Source: CAZLAJ01 sp964644605
GTDB taxonomy: Bacteria; Patescibacteriota; Microgenomatia; UBA1406; GWC2-37-13
Reading direction: 5' to 3'
Assembly (NCBI GenBank): GCA_964644605.1
Contig: CAZXWS010000010.1
Location: 1-12,639 of the forward strand
DNA: 12,639 nucleotides
Shown here: in pieces, positions 12,557-12,639 of the stretch
Layout: every line of letters starts with the position of its first letter
Numbering within the stretch: the first letter of the stretch is position 1
The notes under the pieces: generated by a model
Told to the model about the DNA's origin: nothing
The model's input: only the letters and a program-made list of their open reading frames with translations
Databases searched by the model: none
Program-made: the position numbers and the translations under genes

Positions 12557-12591
12557 ATCTAGTATCTAGTATCTAGTATCGAGTATTTAGG
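12557..12591. repeat. Heptanucleotide tandem repeat upstream of tRNA-Val
   Basis: ATCTAGT occurs three times in a row (12557-12577), followed by the variants ATCGAGT and ATTTAGG, five units of 7 bp in all. It occupies the region 10-44 bp upstream of the tRNA 5' end, where the promoter of the tRNA-leader-thrS transcript should be. I could not pick out a convincing promoter in it, so copy number may affect promoter spacing. Confidence 0.75.
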
Positions 12592-12607
12592 AAAATATAA
12601 TTTGTAG

Positions 12608-12627
12608 GGAACGGTCGCGACCGTTCC
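12608..12627. repeat. REP-like palindrome, copy 5 (GGTCGCGACC core)
   Basis: This has the same 20-bp core as copy 3 (arms GGAACGGTCG / CGACCGTTCC), with the left edge TTTGTAG and a right edge GTACG in place of CTACA, a single C-to-G mismatch. It lies about 60 bp upstream of tRNA-Val, near the window end. Confidence 0.9.
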
Positions 12628-12639
12628 GTACGTTTACAT

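Noticed and set aside
3453..12627. CRISPR array from the repeated palindromes
   Set aside because: The copies are kilobases apart with genes between them; there is no regular spacer length and no cas gene.

Overview
The window is an AT-rich bacterial chromosome segment. It carries compact housekeeping genes, aminoacyl-tRNA synthetases that lack their usual N-terminal accessory domains, no recognisable Shine-Dalgarno sequences, and many dispersed intergenic hairpins. Together these suggest a reduced genome of the Candidate Phyla Radiation (Patescibacteria) type. That placement is inferred from gene content and style, not from a phylogenetic marker.

Layout: (1) 1-686: 5' part of recG (minus), a 35-codon membrane peptide not previously called (minus), and a divergent promoter pair. 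(2) 687-3236: class A penicillin-binding protein (plus). (3) 3220-5125: C-terminal remnant of a REP-associated tyrosine transposase, a REP palindrome, a family-4-like uracil-DNA glycosylase and an alpha/beta hydrolase (all genes minus). (4) 5332-8457: pheT and pheS (minus), separated by a 246-bp spacer with two GC-rich hairpins and a possible leader peptide. (5) 8564-9218: a plus-strand gene of unknown family broken by two single-base frameshifts. (6) 9263-12262: the translation operon thrS-infC-rpmI-rplT (minus). (7) 12263-12639: tRNA-Val(GAC), a 14-residue leader peptide with six consecutive Thr codons, and a terminator/antiterminator arrangement, all upstream of thrS.

The most notable find is region 7. 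The peptide MKKYIITTTTTTSP is followed at once by a segment that can pair with the 5' side of a GC-rich terminator hairpin. This is the classical layout of ribosome-mediated transcription attenuation, here apparently sensing charged tRNA-Thr to control thrS and the downstream infC-rpmI-rplT. The leader ATG lies 7 nt after the tRNA-Val 3' end, so tRNA processing could generate the 5' end of the leader mRNA.

Other themes are: probable leaderless initiation at several genes (a -10 box 5-8 nt before the ATG); five copies of a REP-like palindrome next to a decayed RAYT transposase; a TTG start for infC; a UDG that keeps only two of the four iron-sulphur cysteines; and a dispersed A-rich repeat that seems to have inserted in frame into thrS.
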